Shown in pieces: positions 43,099 through 52,242 of a stretch of DNA of 64,000 bases. The stretch is taken from positions 164,128 to 228,127 of the forward strand of contig NZ_LIQH01000021.1 in assembly GCF_001418085.1 (NCBI RefSeq), written 5' to 3'. How positions within the stretch are numbered: the first letter of the stretch is position 1; the number at the start of each line of letters is the position of its first letter. The notes below the pieces were generated by a model. That model had not been told where the DNA came from, did not search any database, and was given only the letters and a program-made list of their open reading frames with translations. The DNA is from Lacinutrix algicola. Its GTDB lineage: Bacteria > Bacteroidota > Bacteroidia > Flavobacteriales > Flavobacteriaceae. A program made the position numbers and the translations under genes.

Positions 43099-45054
43099 TA
43101 CGCGATTTAATTTTCTAGACAGTAGCATTTTTAATCCAGAATAGTCTTTAACTTCTTCTAAAACACTTCTATTAACCTCGTTTCTGTTTTCTAGAGTTTG
43201 TTGTTGGAAGCCAATAACTTTTCTATCAATTAAATGGCAACGCAAGCATAGAATCGTTTCGCTTACAAATTGTGCAACTGAATCTTTTTTAAGTTTCGGA
43301 AAAATATCTTTTCGTTCCCAATCGGATAGAAAATGACGTTCGTCTTCCATTAAAATGTTTGTAATTTCATGTCCAATTTTAGCGTCTACAGTATTTATTA
43401 AACGCTCAGAAGAGAAATCTGGATTTTGATTAAGTGTTTCTATAATTTTATAGTAAATATCTTTAAACTGTGGATTCGAGAATTCCATTTCATCGTCTTG
43501 CAAGTCTAAAAACACTTTCTCAAAAACTTTAGCTTCATGTGTTACAGGTTCTAAAACAAGAGCTCCGCTTTCATTTTCTTTTAAAACCAAATCTTCAAAA
43601 TCTTCAGTTTTATTACCGTAAAGTAAAAGAATCTCTATAATTTTTCGTTCTAAAATATATTGTACGTCTACCTTTTCTGGTGGTTGTTCATGCCTAATAA
43701 CCTCAAAAGCTTCTGGTGGTCTTTCTTGGCTAGATTTATTGCTTTTGTTTGCTTCTTTTTGAGTAAGCTGGTCTAATGTGCTAAAAAGAACACCTTCACT
43801 AATATCCATAATTCTTGAACATTCCTGAATGTACACTTCACGCTTAATACGATCTGGAATTTTGGCAATACTATTAATAATATCTCTAATAGTATCTGCC
43901 TTTTTTATAGGATCGTTTTTAGAATCTTCAAATAAAATATTAGCTTTAAACTGTATAAAGTCTTTAGCATTTTCATCTAGATAATGCTTTAATTCTTCTA
44001 ATGTATTTGTTTTGGCGAAACTATCCGGATCTTCGCCTTCAGGGAATGAGCAAACTCTAACATTCATGCCTTGTTCTAGAATAAGATCGATACCTTTTAA
44101 AGAGGCACGCAGTCCAGCAGCATCACCATCAAAAAGAACAGTTATGTTTTTTGTAAGTCTGTTTATTAACCTAATTTGGTCGCTTGTTAAAGCAGTTCCC
44201 GAAGAAGAAACGACGTTAGTTACTCCAGTTTGATGAAATTGTATTACATCTGTATAACCTTCTACCAAATAACAATTGTCCTCTTTTGCAATGGCTTGTT
44301 TTGCATGGTAAATACCATATAACACTTTACTTTTATGGTAAATATCGCTCTCTGGTGAGTTTAAGTATTTAGCAGCTTTTTTATCGTTGGTTAAAATACG
44401 TCCTCCGTAGCCTAAAACGCGGCCACTCATACTTTGTATTGGGAACATTACTCGTCCTTTAAACCTATCGAACTGCTTATCTCCTTTGTCTATAGTTAGT
44501 CCGGTTCCTGCAAGAAATTCCATCTTGTAACCTTTCCTTAAAGCTTCATCTGTAAAAGCACTCCAGGCATCAGTACAATAGCCTAATTCGAATTTTTTAA
44601 TGGTTTCATCTGTAAAGCCACGCTCTTTAAAATAGCTCAAACCAATAGCTTTACCTTTATCGGTATTATGCAAAATATGCTTAAAATAAGTATTTGCATA
44701 TTCACTAACTAAGTAAAGACTTTCTCGTTTGTCTTGTGCTTCTTTTTGCTCGTTAGACTGCTCGGTTTCTTCAATTTCAATATTGTATTTTTTAGCTAAG
44801 TATTTTATAGCTTCAGGATACGTAAAATGTTCGTGCTCCATTAAAAAAGCAACTACATTTCCTCCTTTTCCAGTAGAGAAATCTTTCCAAATCTGCTTAA
44901 CAGGCGATACCATAAAACTTGGTGAACGCTCCTCACTAAACGGACTTAGACCTTTAAAATTACTTCCCGCTTTTTTTAAATTAACAAAATCGCCAATAAC
45001 CTCTTCTAATCGAGCAGTTTCGTATACTTGGTCTATGGAGGATTTTGATATCAA
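43093..45054 (-). CDS. dnaG: DNA primase with a ligand-less zinc-finger domain
   Basis: 653 residues. The CHC2 zinc-finger region is recognisable, but all four ligands are replaced: Ser37 and Ser40 (GLSPFSEERSPSF), then Asp58 and Thr61 (WKDFSTGKGGN) where the family has Cys, His, Cys, Cys. The RNA polymerase core is normal, with ELGYCTDAW, the TOPRIM Glu in CYLVEGYTDVIQFHQTGV and the acidic pair in VLFDGDAAGLRASLKGIDL. The C-terminal 230 residues should bind the DnaB helicase. It primes DNA replication. Its end overlaps the end of the convergent response regulator by 6 bases. Confidence 0.95.
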   Translation of the reverse strand: MISKSSIDQVYETARLEEVIGDFVNLKKAGSNFKGLSPFSEERSPSFMVSPVKQIWKDFSTGKGGNVVAFLMEHEHFTYPEAIKYLAKKYNIEIEETEQSNEQKEAQDKRESLYLVSEYANTYFKHILHNTDKGKAIGLSYFKERGFTDETIKKFELGYCTDAWSAFTDEALRKGYKMEFLAGTGLTIDKGDKQFDRFKGRVMFPIQSMSGRVLGYGGRILTNDKKAAKYLNSPESDIYHKSKVLYGIYHAKQAIAKEDNCYLVEGYTDVIQFHQTGVTNVVSSSGTALTSDQIRLINRLTKNITVLFDGDAAGLRASLKGIDLILEQGMNVRVCSFPEGEDPDSFAKTNTLEELKHYLDENAKDFIQFKANILFEDSKNDPIKKADTIRDIINSIAKIPDRIKREVYIQECSRIMDISEGVLFSTLDQLTQKEANKSNKSSQERPPEAFEVIRHEQPPEKVDVQYILERKIIEILLLYGNKTEDFEDLVLKENESGALVLEPVTHEAKVFEKVFLDLQDDEMEFSNPQFKDIYYKIIETLNQNPDFSSERLINTVDAKIGHEITNILMEDERHFLSDWERKDIFPKLKKDSVAQFVSETILCLRCHLIDRKVIGFQQQTLENRNEVNRSVLEEVKDYSGLKMLLSRKLNRVL

Positions 45055-45132
45055 TTGTGGAGGGTTTATCGCTTGCGCGGAATTACGCTGTAAATGTAAT
45101 ATATTTCGAGAGGTTTTTGAAAATATCTATGC

Positions 45133-45166
45133 TTTATAAACTTATTTTATGAAATAAGTTTATAAA
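45133..45166. repeat. Perfect 34-base palindrome upstream of dnaG
   Basis: TTTATAAACTTATTT and AAATAAGTTTATAAA are exact reverse complements around TATG. It lies 79 bases before the dnaG start and next to the terminator of the barrel gene. It could be a hairpin in the dnaG leader, part of a double terminator, or a protein site. Confidence 0.75.
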
Positions 45167-45167
45167 C

Positions 45168-45203
45168 AAAAGCCGCTTCAAAGTTATATGAAGCGGCTTT
45201 TTA
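45168..45203 (-). terminator. Terminator after the beta-barrel gene
   Basis: AAAGCCGCTTCA pairs with TGAAGCGGCTTT around a short loop, with A and T runs on both sides. It ends the minus-strand sigma/anti-sigma/barrel transcript before dnaG. Confidence 0.88.
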
Positions 45204-45225
45204 AATTAACTAATTCAGTTAAAAA

Positions 45226-46320
45226 CTAATCGAAATCCATTCTCACACCAAGTGAGATGTTGTTTTGTTTTAGAGCATCATTTTTAAATGTTTCAGATAA
45301 ATCATATTTCATATATAGACTGTAATCTCCAACGCCAACATAAGCACCAACACCATAAATAAAAGGATTAGTATTGTAATTGCGTTTTATTTTTTCTTTT
45401 ACATTATCACCTTCTTGTTTGTATTTTAGTTTTAGCATAGTACCTGTTCTTAAACCAGCATAACCACCAAGCCCAAATTTAAATTTCCCATCATTAATGT
45501 AACGTACACGATCTGGTTTTTCAATTTTACGCATTTTTCCAAATTCGAAATATACAGGTACAACTAAATTTGTAATTCTTAGTTCAGACAGTTTTAAGTC
45601 TTCGCTAAAGGTTTCTAGTGTTGTTGTATTTCCGTTTTGAACAAAAATTTTGTTATCCTCAAGTTGATATCGGTTTACTTGCAATGCAAGACCATATTTA
45701 ATTCTTGGTGAGTTTCCAGATAATCCTAATCTTGTTTTCCAGTTCCAACCTATTTCCATAAAACCAGATTGGTTTATTTTGTAAGGAGAACTTTTTAAAC
45801 TCCCTCCATCTACAATAGCATTATTATAACCTCCAGCAAACATCAATTCGTTTGTTGTACGAAGATCATATTTTACTTGAGTCTTTACTGAGTCTATGAC
45901 GGTAAAACCGGTAAAGTTGCTTACGTCATTTAAATTTTTAAAGGTGAGGTCAAATTCTTTTCTCTTCAAGTTTCCGTCTTCATCAAAAGGTGTTGGTAGA
46001 TTATTTCTCTCATGGAAGGCTAATTTGTTTTCAAAAAGTGCAATTCTGTTTTCAATATTTAGTGCTCGTTTTTTTGCAGCTTCTTGTTTTAAATCTTCTC
46101 CTTTCTCGTAAGTAATTTCCTTTTTTATAACACGATCATTAATGTTCTCTACTTCAACTTTTAAAGCGTCTTTTTCATGTGCTCTTATTTTGTCTTTTAA
46201 AAGTATTATTTGCTCCTCTTTTTTAGATTTAGCTAATGTTTCATTAGTTTCTTGTGCTGTAACATTTGAAATATATAAACTTAATAATAGAGCGATAATG
46301 TACTTTGTAATTGTTTGCAT
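45226..46320 (-). CDS. Outer-membrane beta-barrel protein of an ECF sigma locus
   Basis: 364 residues. A signal peptide (hydrophobic 5-20, ending NVTAQ) is followed by a highly charged helical region (about 25-120, LKDKIRAHEKDALKVEVENI), probably coiled coil. The C-terminal two thirds form a small barrel of amphipathic strands (FMEIGWNWKTRLGLSG, IKYGLALQVNRYQLED, FKFGLGGYAGLRTGTMLKLK, and the ending NNISLGVRMDFD). It follows the sigma and anti-sigma genes by 75 bases and is the likely output or sensor of that system. Function unknown. Confidence 0.78.
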   Translation of the reverse strand: MQTITKYIIALLLSLYISNVTAQETNETLAKSKKEEQIILLKDKIRAHEKDALKVEVENINDRVIKKEITYEKGEDLKQEAAKKRALNIENRIALFENKLAFHERNNLPTPFDEDGNLKRKEFDLTFKNLNDVSNFTGFTVIDSVKTQVKYDLRTTNELMFAGGYNNAIVDGGSLKSSPYKINQSGFMEIGWNWKTRLGLSGNSPRIKYGLALQVNRYQLEDNKIFVQNGNTTTLETFSEDLKLSELRITNLVVPVYFEFGKMRKIEKPDRVRYINDGKFKFGLGGYAGLRTGTMLKLKYKQEGDNVKEKIKRNYNTNPFIYGVGAYVGVGDYSLYMKYDLSETFKNDALKQNNISLGVRMDFD

Positions 46321-46395
46321 AATTGTTCGTTTTTTGACGCTGATAGGACTATCAGCAGTTGTTGATATTGATTTTAAATTGATGATTTCTTTATG

Positions 46396-47160
46396 TTAAT
46401 CGTTATGTTCGGCAACAGATTCCTTAACTGTCTCGTAACCTTTTTTTACTGCTTTTAGAATCTTATCTCTAAAGCTTTCGTCTATATTATCTTCTACGGC
46501 TATAAGTAAACCGTTATAGTCTATTGGTATTTTAACGATTTTAGATTTTTCTCTAGCAATATCTTCTGTTGCTTGAGCGAGTAAGTTATTTATTTCGTTA
46601 TCTATTATATTAAGTTTTTTAGTTTTTACTTCTTGTTTAGTGTTTTCAATAGAAACTAAAGGTTGATTGGTTGTAATAGTGCTTTCTTCTAAAACTAAAG
46701 ACTTTACAATTTGAATATTAGAAGCTTCTTTTTTGTTGGTAATTACTTTTTTAGAGCTTTTGTTTTTAGCTAAATAATTGTTAGTTTTAATATTTTTTCT
46801 AGCTGACTTTGTACTGTTTTTTACTTTTAAACTTTCTTCTGTGTCAACAATAACTTCTTCAGTTTTATAATTATTTTTTTTGTTTTCAATTTCAGTTTTT
46901 AAAGTATCTATTGTAGTGATCTCTTCAACTACAGTAGTGTTTATATTGTTTGTTGTTTTAATATTTAAAAAGAAATTAGAAACCAATAACACACCAATTA
47001 CACTAGCAGCAATACCAAGCCACCAAAAGCCTTTTTTATTGTTCTTTTTTTCTTCGTTATCTAAACGTTGCGATAAAGTATCCCAAGATTTAACAGAAGG
47101 CTTAATAGTTCTTTTATCGAGCCTGCTTTTTATGTCTTCTTCATATTTAATTGGTGCCAT
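46396..47160 (-). CDS. Membrane protein, probable anti-sigma factor
   Basis: 254 residues. The cytoplasmic N-terminus (MAPIKYEEDIKSRLDKRTIK, SWDTLSQRLDNEEKKNNKK) is of the type that binds ECF sigma factors in Bacteroidota. A membrane helix (about 45-65, FWWLGIAASVIGVLLVSNFF) and a Lys/Thr/Asn-rich periplasmic part of low complexity follow. The C-terminus has a short helix, AVEDNIDESFRDKILKAVKK. Its start overlaps the end of the sigma gene by 14 bases, which supports coupled synthesis. It lacks a zinc-binding ZAS motif, so the role is inferred from position and layout. Confidence 0.75.
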   Translation of the reverse strand: MAPIKYEEDIKSRLDKRTIKPSVKSWDTLSQRLDNEEKKNNKKGFWWLGIAASVIGVLLVSNFFLNIKTTNNINTTVVEEITTIDTLKTEIENKKNNYKTEEVIVDTEESLKVKNSTKSARKNIKTNNYLAKNKSSKKVITNKKEASNIQIVKSLVLEESTITTNQPLVSIENTKQEVKTKKLNIIDNEINNLLAQATEDIAREKSKIVKIPIDYNGLLIAVEDNIDESFRDKILKAVKKGYETVKESVAEHND

Positions 47161-47710
47161 AACTCGATGTATTTAATTTATTAATCTCTTGCTGAAGCAT
47201 TTTTCGTGCTTTAAATAATTGTGATTTAGAGGTGCCTTCATTTATATTTAATAAGGTTGCAATCTCACTGTGTTTATAGCCTTCTATTGCATACATAACA
47301 AAAACCACTTTATAGCCTTCGGGTAGTTTATCTATTAGTTTTTGGATATGTTCTACCTCAATTTCGCTATTAATATTGTTAGTATGGTCGTGTTTAATGT
47401 CTACATTTTCAACAGCAAATTCTATGTTTTTTTTCTGTCTTAAAAAAGAAATAGACTCTCTTACCATAATACGTCTTATCCAACCTTCAAAACTACCTTC
47501 GTTTTTAAAACTTTTTATATTTGTAAATACTTTAAAGAATCCATTTAACATCGCTTCTTCTGCATGTTGTAAATCCTTAATGTAATATCTGCAAACGCTT
47601 AACATTTTTGGTGCATGTAATTCATACAATACGTGCTGTGCTTCACGATTGTTTTTTTGAGCTCTTTTTATGAGCTTCGGTTCATTTTTATAGAGTTGAA
47701 TAACTTTCAA
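47147..47710 (-). CDS. ECF-type RNA polymerase sigma factor
   Basis: 187 residues. Region 2 (about 30-95) has YYIKDLQHAEEAMLNGFFKV and NEGSFEGWIRRIMVRESISF, and region 4 (about 125-180) has LPEGYKVVFVMYAIEGYKHS, EIATLLNINEGTSKSQLFKA and RKMLQQEI. It directs RNA polymerase to envelope-stress or surface genes under control of the membrane protein encoded next. An ECF-like promoter (GCAACC ... GCGTCTT) just upstream suggests that it activates its own operon. Confidence 0.93.
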   Translation of the reverse strand: MKVIQLYKNEPKLIKRAQKNNREAQHVLYELHAPKMLSVCRYYIKDLQHAEEAMLNGFFKVFTNIKSFKNEGSFEGWIRRIMVRESISFLRQKKNIEFAVENVDIKHDHTNNINSEIEVEHIQKLIDKLPEGYKVVFVMYAIEGYKHSEIATLLNINEGTSKSQLFKARKMLQQEINKLNTSSYGTN

Positions 47711-47740
47711 AAAACAGTTAGTTTAGTGGTTCTATTTATA

Positions 47741-47769
47741 AAGACGCAAACTTTATAGAAAAGGTTGCC
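47741..47769 (-). promoter_or_regulatory. ECF-type promoter of the sigma operon
   Basis: On the minus strand GGCAACC (47763-47769) and GCGTCTT (47741-47747) are 15 bases apart, resembling -35 and -10 elements used by Bacteroidota ECF factors. The start codon lies about 30 bases further on. Self-activation is inferred. Confidence 0.55.
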
Positions 47770-47898
47770 TGAGGATTGAAAAAAAATATTTTGTTAAAAG
47801 AATGTAATTTACAATTAATTTAAAAAGTAGGGTTGGAGCTTAGATATTACCATGTTTTTATAATTTTAGATTAAAAGGTTTTCTATTGATAATAAATA

Positions 47899-47942
47899 AA
47901 AAAAAGATCAGTAACTAATTTTAGTTGCTGACTTTTTTTTTG
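47899..47942 (-). terminator. Terminator after the WG-repeat gene
   Basis: GTCAGCAACTA pairs with TAGTTACTGAT around AAAT (minus strand), with T runs on both sides. The rest of the 307-base gap 47711-48017 holds the ECF promoter and AT-rich sequence; I see no gene. Confidence 0.88.
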
Positions 47943-48017
47943 TGAATATAAATTAAATTTAATGTTTATTAATAGTTGTATTTTGTAGATTTTTATTGCG
48001 ATGTTAGTAACTGGGCT

Positions 48018-49802
48018 TTATCGGTGATTTAATATATAACTAAATTTTTCATTAATCAATTTCGTGCTAACCTTTTGCTCTAAAACTTTTCCTTTAGTGT
48101 CAGCTGAAAAATATTTACCATTCTTTTTTAAATAAATAGTATCCAATTCTTTATTTGTAAGATAAGGCCATTCCCATAAAATTTGTTCGTATTCAATTGG
48201 ATTAACTATTTCGTTTTTCCAATTGATTGTTCCAAATAAATTGTTTTTTTTAACTTTAATTAGTTTAGAGTTATTTACTAAAATCTTATCATAAATAGGT
48301 GGAATTACTATTTCTCCCTCTCTGCTAATTAATCCTTTCTTTTTGTTCTTTGTTACAAAATGTTCATCTGGACCATATTCCACCCAATTAGATATTTCAT
48401 CATATTCTATTGGAATAATTATATTTTCATCAATATCTATTATCCCAAAAAGGTTGCTTTTTTTTACAATAAACCTATTGGTTTCATCGTAAAAGCAAGG
48501 TAATATTTCTTGGTAAATAGCAGGGATTTTTAATTGTCCTTTTAAGTCTGATAAAGCTACATTACCATCTTTTTCAAGTATTAAAAGGTTGCACCATTGT
48601 TTTCTTTCATTACAAGTTATTGAGTTATATTCGAAAGGAATAATAGTTTTGGCAAATGAGTTAATAACGCCAAATTTGCCATTCTTTTTTGCTATCGTAA
48701 AATCTTGATATCTAAAATTTGATAATTGTTCATATTCAAAAGGTATAATTATTTCTCCTTTAGTACTTATAGCTCCAAATTTTCCTTTCTCTTTATAGAT
48801 AAAATAGTTTTGTTGGTTTTCACCTCGTTTGAGTCTATCCCAGATAATTTCTTCGTATTTGTTTTCGAGAAGAGTATCTCCATTGGAATCAAGTAATCCA
48901 TACTTTCCCGAATCATTGGTTAAAAATTCTGCAAATTTATTTGAGTATATCGCTGGATGTTCGATTAGGTCATATTTTAAAGGAATTATTAAAGTTCCTA
49001 AACTATCAATAATTCCATATTTTTTATTCGCTTGTACAATTGCTAAATGGTTTACATTAAAAGGGAATGCATTATCGTACCTACCATAAGGAACAACAAT
49101 ACTAAAGTTAGAGTCTAGATAAGCAAATTGTCCAGACTTTTCAACTAAAATTAAACCGTTTGCACCAACAACATATCCCTTATTCTCGGAATGTTTAAAC
49201 ACTTTATCAAATTCGAACTTAGTTTTTTGTTCTCCTTTATTAGAAAAAAAAGCCAATTTTTTATTTTTACTTACGGCTACAAAATCATCAGTTTTTGTAT
49301 GTATTCCGTAATCGTAAATTGCAGGTATTATTCTGTCTCCTTTTTTGTTTATGTATCCAATCTTATTATTGACTTGAATTTCAGCAATTCCATTTTTATA
49401 AAAGTATGAGGCATTATCAAATTGGTACTCAATAACTATTTTACCTTTTCTATTAATATATCCTTCTTTACCGTTTTTAGTTTTACGAACAGGTGCAAGA
49501 CCTTCTCCAAAAACTCCAATATCGTTAAATACAAAAGGAATTAAGATGTTCTCATTTATATCAATGTAGCCATCTTTTCCATTTTTATGCGCTAGAATCA
49601 TACCTTCCTCGTCAATTGGATTGAGAAATTTATATTTGTTAAGAGGTATAATTGTGTCTCCATTTTGGTTTAGAAATCCCCAAGTTTTATTGCCATTGAT
49701 TCGTTTAAAGGTTTGAGGTTCGGCTGAATTCAGTTCCGTGTTTTTAGGTTTGCAAGAAATCACAAACAAAAGGATAAGTAGTAAGTTTAATAATGTTCTC
49801 AA
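48018..49802 (-). CDS. WG-repeat lipoprotein
   Basis: 594 residues. The lipobox LLFVISC marks a lipoprotein (Cys at about 17). The mature protein is about 15 WG repeats of 33-40 residues, each like GKYGLLDSNGDTLLENKYEE or GKFGAISTKGEIIIPFEYEQ: a G-x-[WFY]-G-[FYLI] core, a D-x-x-G turn and an IIPxxYD end. The first copy is the classic KTWGFLNQNGDTIIP. Such repeats form beta structures that bind unknown partners. The gene stands alone, with a terminator behind it, and does not belong to the neighbouring polyprenyl synthase operon. Confidence 0.9.
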   Translation of the reverse strand: MRTLLNLLLILLFVISCKPKNTELNSAEPQTFKRINGNKTWGFLNQNGDTIIPLNKYKFLNPIDEEGMILAHKNGKDGYIDINENILIPFVFNDIGVFGEGLAPVRKTKNGKEGYINRKGKIVIEYQFDNASYFYKNGIAEIQVNNKIGYINKKGDRIIPAIYDYGIHTKTDDFVAVSKNKKLAFFSNKGEQKTKFEFDKVFKHSENKGYVVGANGLILVEKSGQFAYLDSNFSIVVPYGRYDNAFPFNVNHLAIVQANKKYGIIDSLGTLIIPLKYDLIEHPAIYSNKFAEFLTNDSGKYGLLDSNGDTLLENKYEEIIWDRLKRGENQQNYFIYKEKGKFGAISTKGEIIIPFEYEQLSNFRYQDFTIAKKNGKFGVINSFAKTIIPFEYNSITCNERKQWCNLLILEKDGNVALSDLKGQLKIPAIYQEILPCFYDETNRFIVKKSNLFGIIDIDENIIIPIEYDEISNWVEYGPDEHFVTKNKKKGLISREGEIVIPPIYDKILVNNSKLIKVKKNNLFGTINWKNEIVNPIEYEQILWEWPYLTNKELDTIYLKKNGKYFSADTKGKVLEQKVSTKLINEKFSYILNHR

Positions 49803-49939
49803 TGTTTGTCTTGCTTTGTTAACTCTCTCTCTATATATAGGTGTTTTTATTGTCGATATTTCGTAAATAAAACAGGATAAGTAAACGTTATAGTTGTCGT
49901 TATTCTATAAAGATAGTTTATTACAGTGTAAAAGACCTT

Positions 49940-50917
49940 TTACTTCTTTCTCTCAATCACGTAATTCACCATCAATTCTAAAGAAGATTTATAATCAGAT
50001 TCTGGGAATTGTTGTAGTATTTGTAAGGCTTCAGCTTGAAAGGCTTTCATTTTTGTAACAGCATATTCTAAGCCACCATTATTTTTAACAAAAGCAATTA
50101 CCTCGTTTACACGTTTCTTGTCTTTGTTATGGTTTTTAATAGAATTAATTACCCACTTTTTCTCCTTTTTACTCACGGTGTTAAGCACGTGAATAAGTGG
50201 TAAAGTCATTTTTTGTTCTTTGATATCTATTCCTACGGGTTTGCCTATGCTTGTAGATCCGTAATCGAATAAATCGTCTTTAATCTGAAAAGCCATACCT
50301 ATAAGTTCTCCAAACTTGCGCATGGTTTCAACTTCTGGTGATCCAGGTTTTACAGAGGCTGCACCAAGACTACAACAAGCAGCTATAAGCGTCGCTGTTT
50401 TTTGCCTTATGATTTCGTAATAAATGTCTTCGGTAATATCTAATCGTCTGGCTTTTTCAATTTGAAGTAATTCGCCTTCACTCATTTCTCTTACTGCAAC
50501 AGAGATAATTTTTAGTAAATCGAAATCCTCATTATCTATAGAAAGTAGTAGACCTTTAGATAATAGAAAATCACCAATAAGTACTGCTATTTTATTTTTC
50601 CAAAGTGCATTAATACTAAAGAAACCACGACGTTTATTACTATCGTCTACAACATCGTCATGTAATAAAGTAGCTGTGTGAATTAATTCTATAACTGAAG
50701 CACCGCGATAAGTACGGTCTTTAACATCGCCATTAGATACCATTTTGGCAACTAGAAACACGAACATTGGTCGCATTTGCTTGCCTTTACGGTTTACTAT
50801 GTAGTGTGTAATTCGGTTTAATAAAGCAACTTTAGATGCCATAGCTAAACGGAACTTTTTTTCAAAAAGGTCCATTTCGTAGGCAATAGGTTGTTTTATT
50901 TGTTCAGTTATTTTCAA
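49940..50917 (-). CDS. Polyprenyl diphosphate synthase (octaprenyl/heptaprenyl type)
   Basis: 325 residues, trans-prenyltransferase fold. The two Asp-rich motifs are LLHDDVVDDSNKRRG and MAFQIKDDLFDYGS, and GKQMRPMFVFLVAKM holds the pyrophosphate-binding basic residues. It extends farnesyl-PP to a long all-trans chain, probably the menaquinone side chain. It lies 43 bases after rodA on the same strand and may share its transcript. Confidence 0.92.
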   Translation of the reverse strand: MKITEQIKQPIAYEMDLFEKKFRLAMASKVALLNRITHYIVNRKGKQMRPMFVFLVAKMVSNGDVKDRTYRGASVIELIHTATLLHDDVVDDSNKRRGFFSINALWKNKIAVLIGDFLLSKGLLLSIDNEDFDLLKIISVAVREMSEGELLQIEKARRLDITEDIYYEIIRQKTATLIAACCSLGAASVKPGSPEVETMRKFGELIGMAFQIKDDLFDYGSTSIGKPVGIDIKEQKMTLPLIHVLNTVSKKEKKWVINSIKNHNKDKKRVNEVIAFVKNNGGLEYAVTKMKAFQAEALQILQQFPESDYKSSLELMVNYVIERKK

Positions 50918-50960
50918 TTTTAAAAAATAGGTTATTTAAAGCTGCTAATATACTTATAAT

Positions 50961-52235
50961 CTACCACTCATTAATTCGATTAGAATCTAGTTTTACAAAA
51001 ATGAATACTAGAATAGTAAATCCCCAAAGGCCAGAGCCACCATAACTAAATAGAGGTAATGGAATACCAATAGTTGGTATTAAGCCCATAACCATGCCTA
51101 TATTTATTAAAAAGTGAATAAATAGTATTGCTCCAACCGAATAACCGTACACACGACTAAATTGCGATTTCTGGAGTTCGGCTAAATGTAATATTCGTAA
51201 AATAAGGAGTACAAAAACGAGTACTACGGCAAAGCTGCCTATAAATCCCCATTCTTCACCTACGGTTGTAAAAATATAATCTGTATGTTGTTCTGGTACA
51301 AATTTACCTGTAGTTCGTGTGCCTTCCATAAAGCCTTTCCCTTTCCAGCCTCCAGCACTAATAGCTTTTTCACTTTCTAAAAGATTGTATGCCGCTTTCT
51401 TTTTCATCTGCTCTAGTTTTGCAGCATCTTTTTCAAGACTTAACCAAATAGTGATCCTATCTTTTTGATGGAAAGGTAAAAGTGTATCGTAAGTAAAACG
51501 TACTAGAAACGAAATAATTAATGCAATAACCAAAGTTATAATTGGTTGTAAAAAAGAAGATTTTTTCTTTTTAGAAAAATAATAACCAAATACAATAATA
51601 GCACTAATAAACATCGTGATTATAACTCCAAATTTTAGTGCGCAAATGGCCAAACCGATTAATAGTGATCCTATAATTAAATATATTTTAGGAAGACCTT
51701 CGCGATATAATACAAAGAAAAAGGCACCATATACTAGAGTACTACCAGCATCTTTTTGAAGTAAAATTAGAAATGCAGGTATTACAATAATAATGAAAAT
51801 GCGAATTTGATGCTTAAATTGCCTTATGTCTGTTTGCAAATCACTTACATATTTTGCGACAGCTAATGCTGTTGCTGCTTTTGCAAATTCACTTGGTTGC
51901 AATGTCATACCTCCTAAGTCGTACCAAGAAGTTGCTCCATTGATGCTCTTTCCGAATACAAATAAGCCAACCAAGGAGAGTAGGGAGGCAAAGTATATTA
52001 CACTCGAGAACCGCTCGTAAAACTTGGCGTCTATAGATAGAATAAGAATGATTAATACAACCGAAAGAATTATAAAGATTAACTGCTTACCATAAAACTC
52101 TGTAAAACTTAAGTAGTCTATAATTTCACCTGTGTGTGAAGCAGATAATATGTTTAGCCACCCAAAACCTGCTAACATAAAGAAAAGCATAATGGTAATC
52201 CAATCGAATTTAAAATGTCTATCGGTTTGTCTCAT
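50961..52235 (-). CDS. rodA: RodA, SEDS peptidoglycan glycosyltransferase
   Basis: 424 residues with about ten membrane helices. SEDS features include the WYDLGGMTLQPSEFAK motif with the conserved GxxxLQPSE, LLQKDAGSTLVYGAFFFVLY, the loop EQHTDYIFTTVGEEWGFIGS, which holds the catalytic Asp region, and the C-terminal LPLFSYGGSGL. It polymerises lipid II at the elongasome with PBP2, encoded 7 bases upstream. It is part of the mreB-mreC-mreD-mrdA-rodA cluster. Confidence 0.96.
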   Translation of the reverse strand: MRQTDRHFKFDWITIMLFFMLAGFGWLNILSASHTGEIIDYLSFTEFYGKQLIFIILSVVLIILILSIDAKFYERFSSVIYFASLLSLVGLFVFGKSINGATSWYDLGGMTLQPSEFAKAATALAVAKYVSDLQTDIRQFKHQIRIFIIIVIPAFLILLQKDAGSTLVYGAFFFVLYREGLPKIYLIIGSLLIGLAICALKFGVIITMFISAIIVFGYYFSKKKKSSFLQPIITLVIALIISFLVRFTYDTLLPFHQKDRITIWLSLEKDAAKLEQMKKKAAYNLLESEKAISAGGWKGKGFMEGTRTTGKFVPEQHTDYIFTTVGEEWGFIGSFAVVLVFVLLILRILHLAELQKSQFSRVYGYSVGAILFIHFLINIGMVMGLIPTIGIPLPLFSYGGSGLWGFTILVFIFVKLDSNRINEW

Positions 52236-52242
52236 TTACCTT

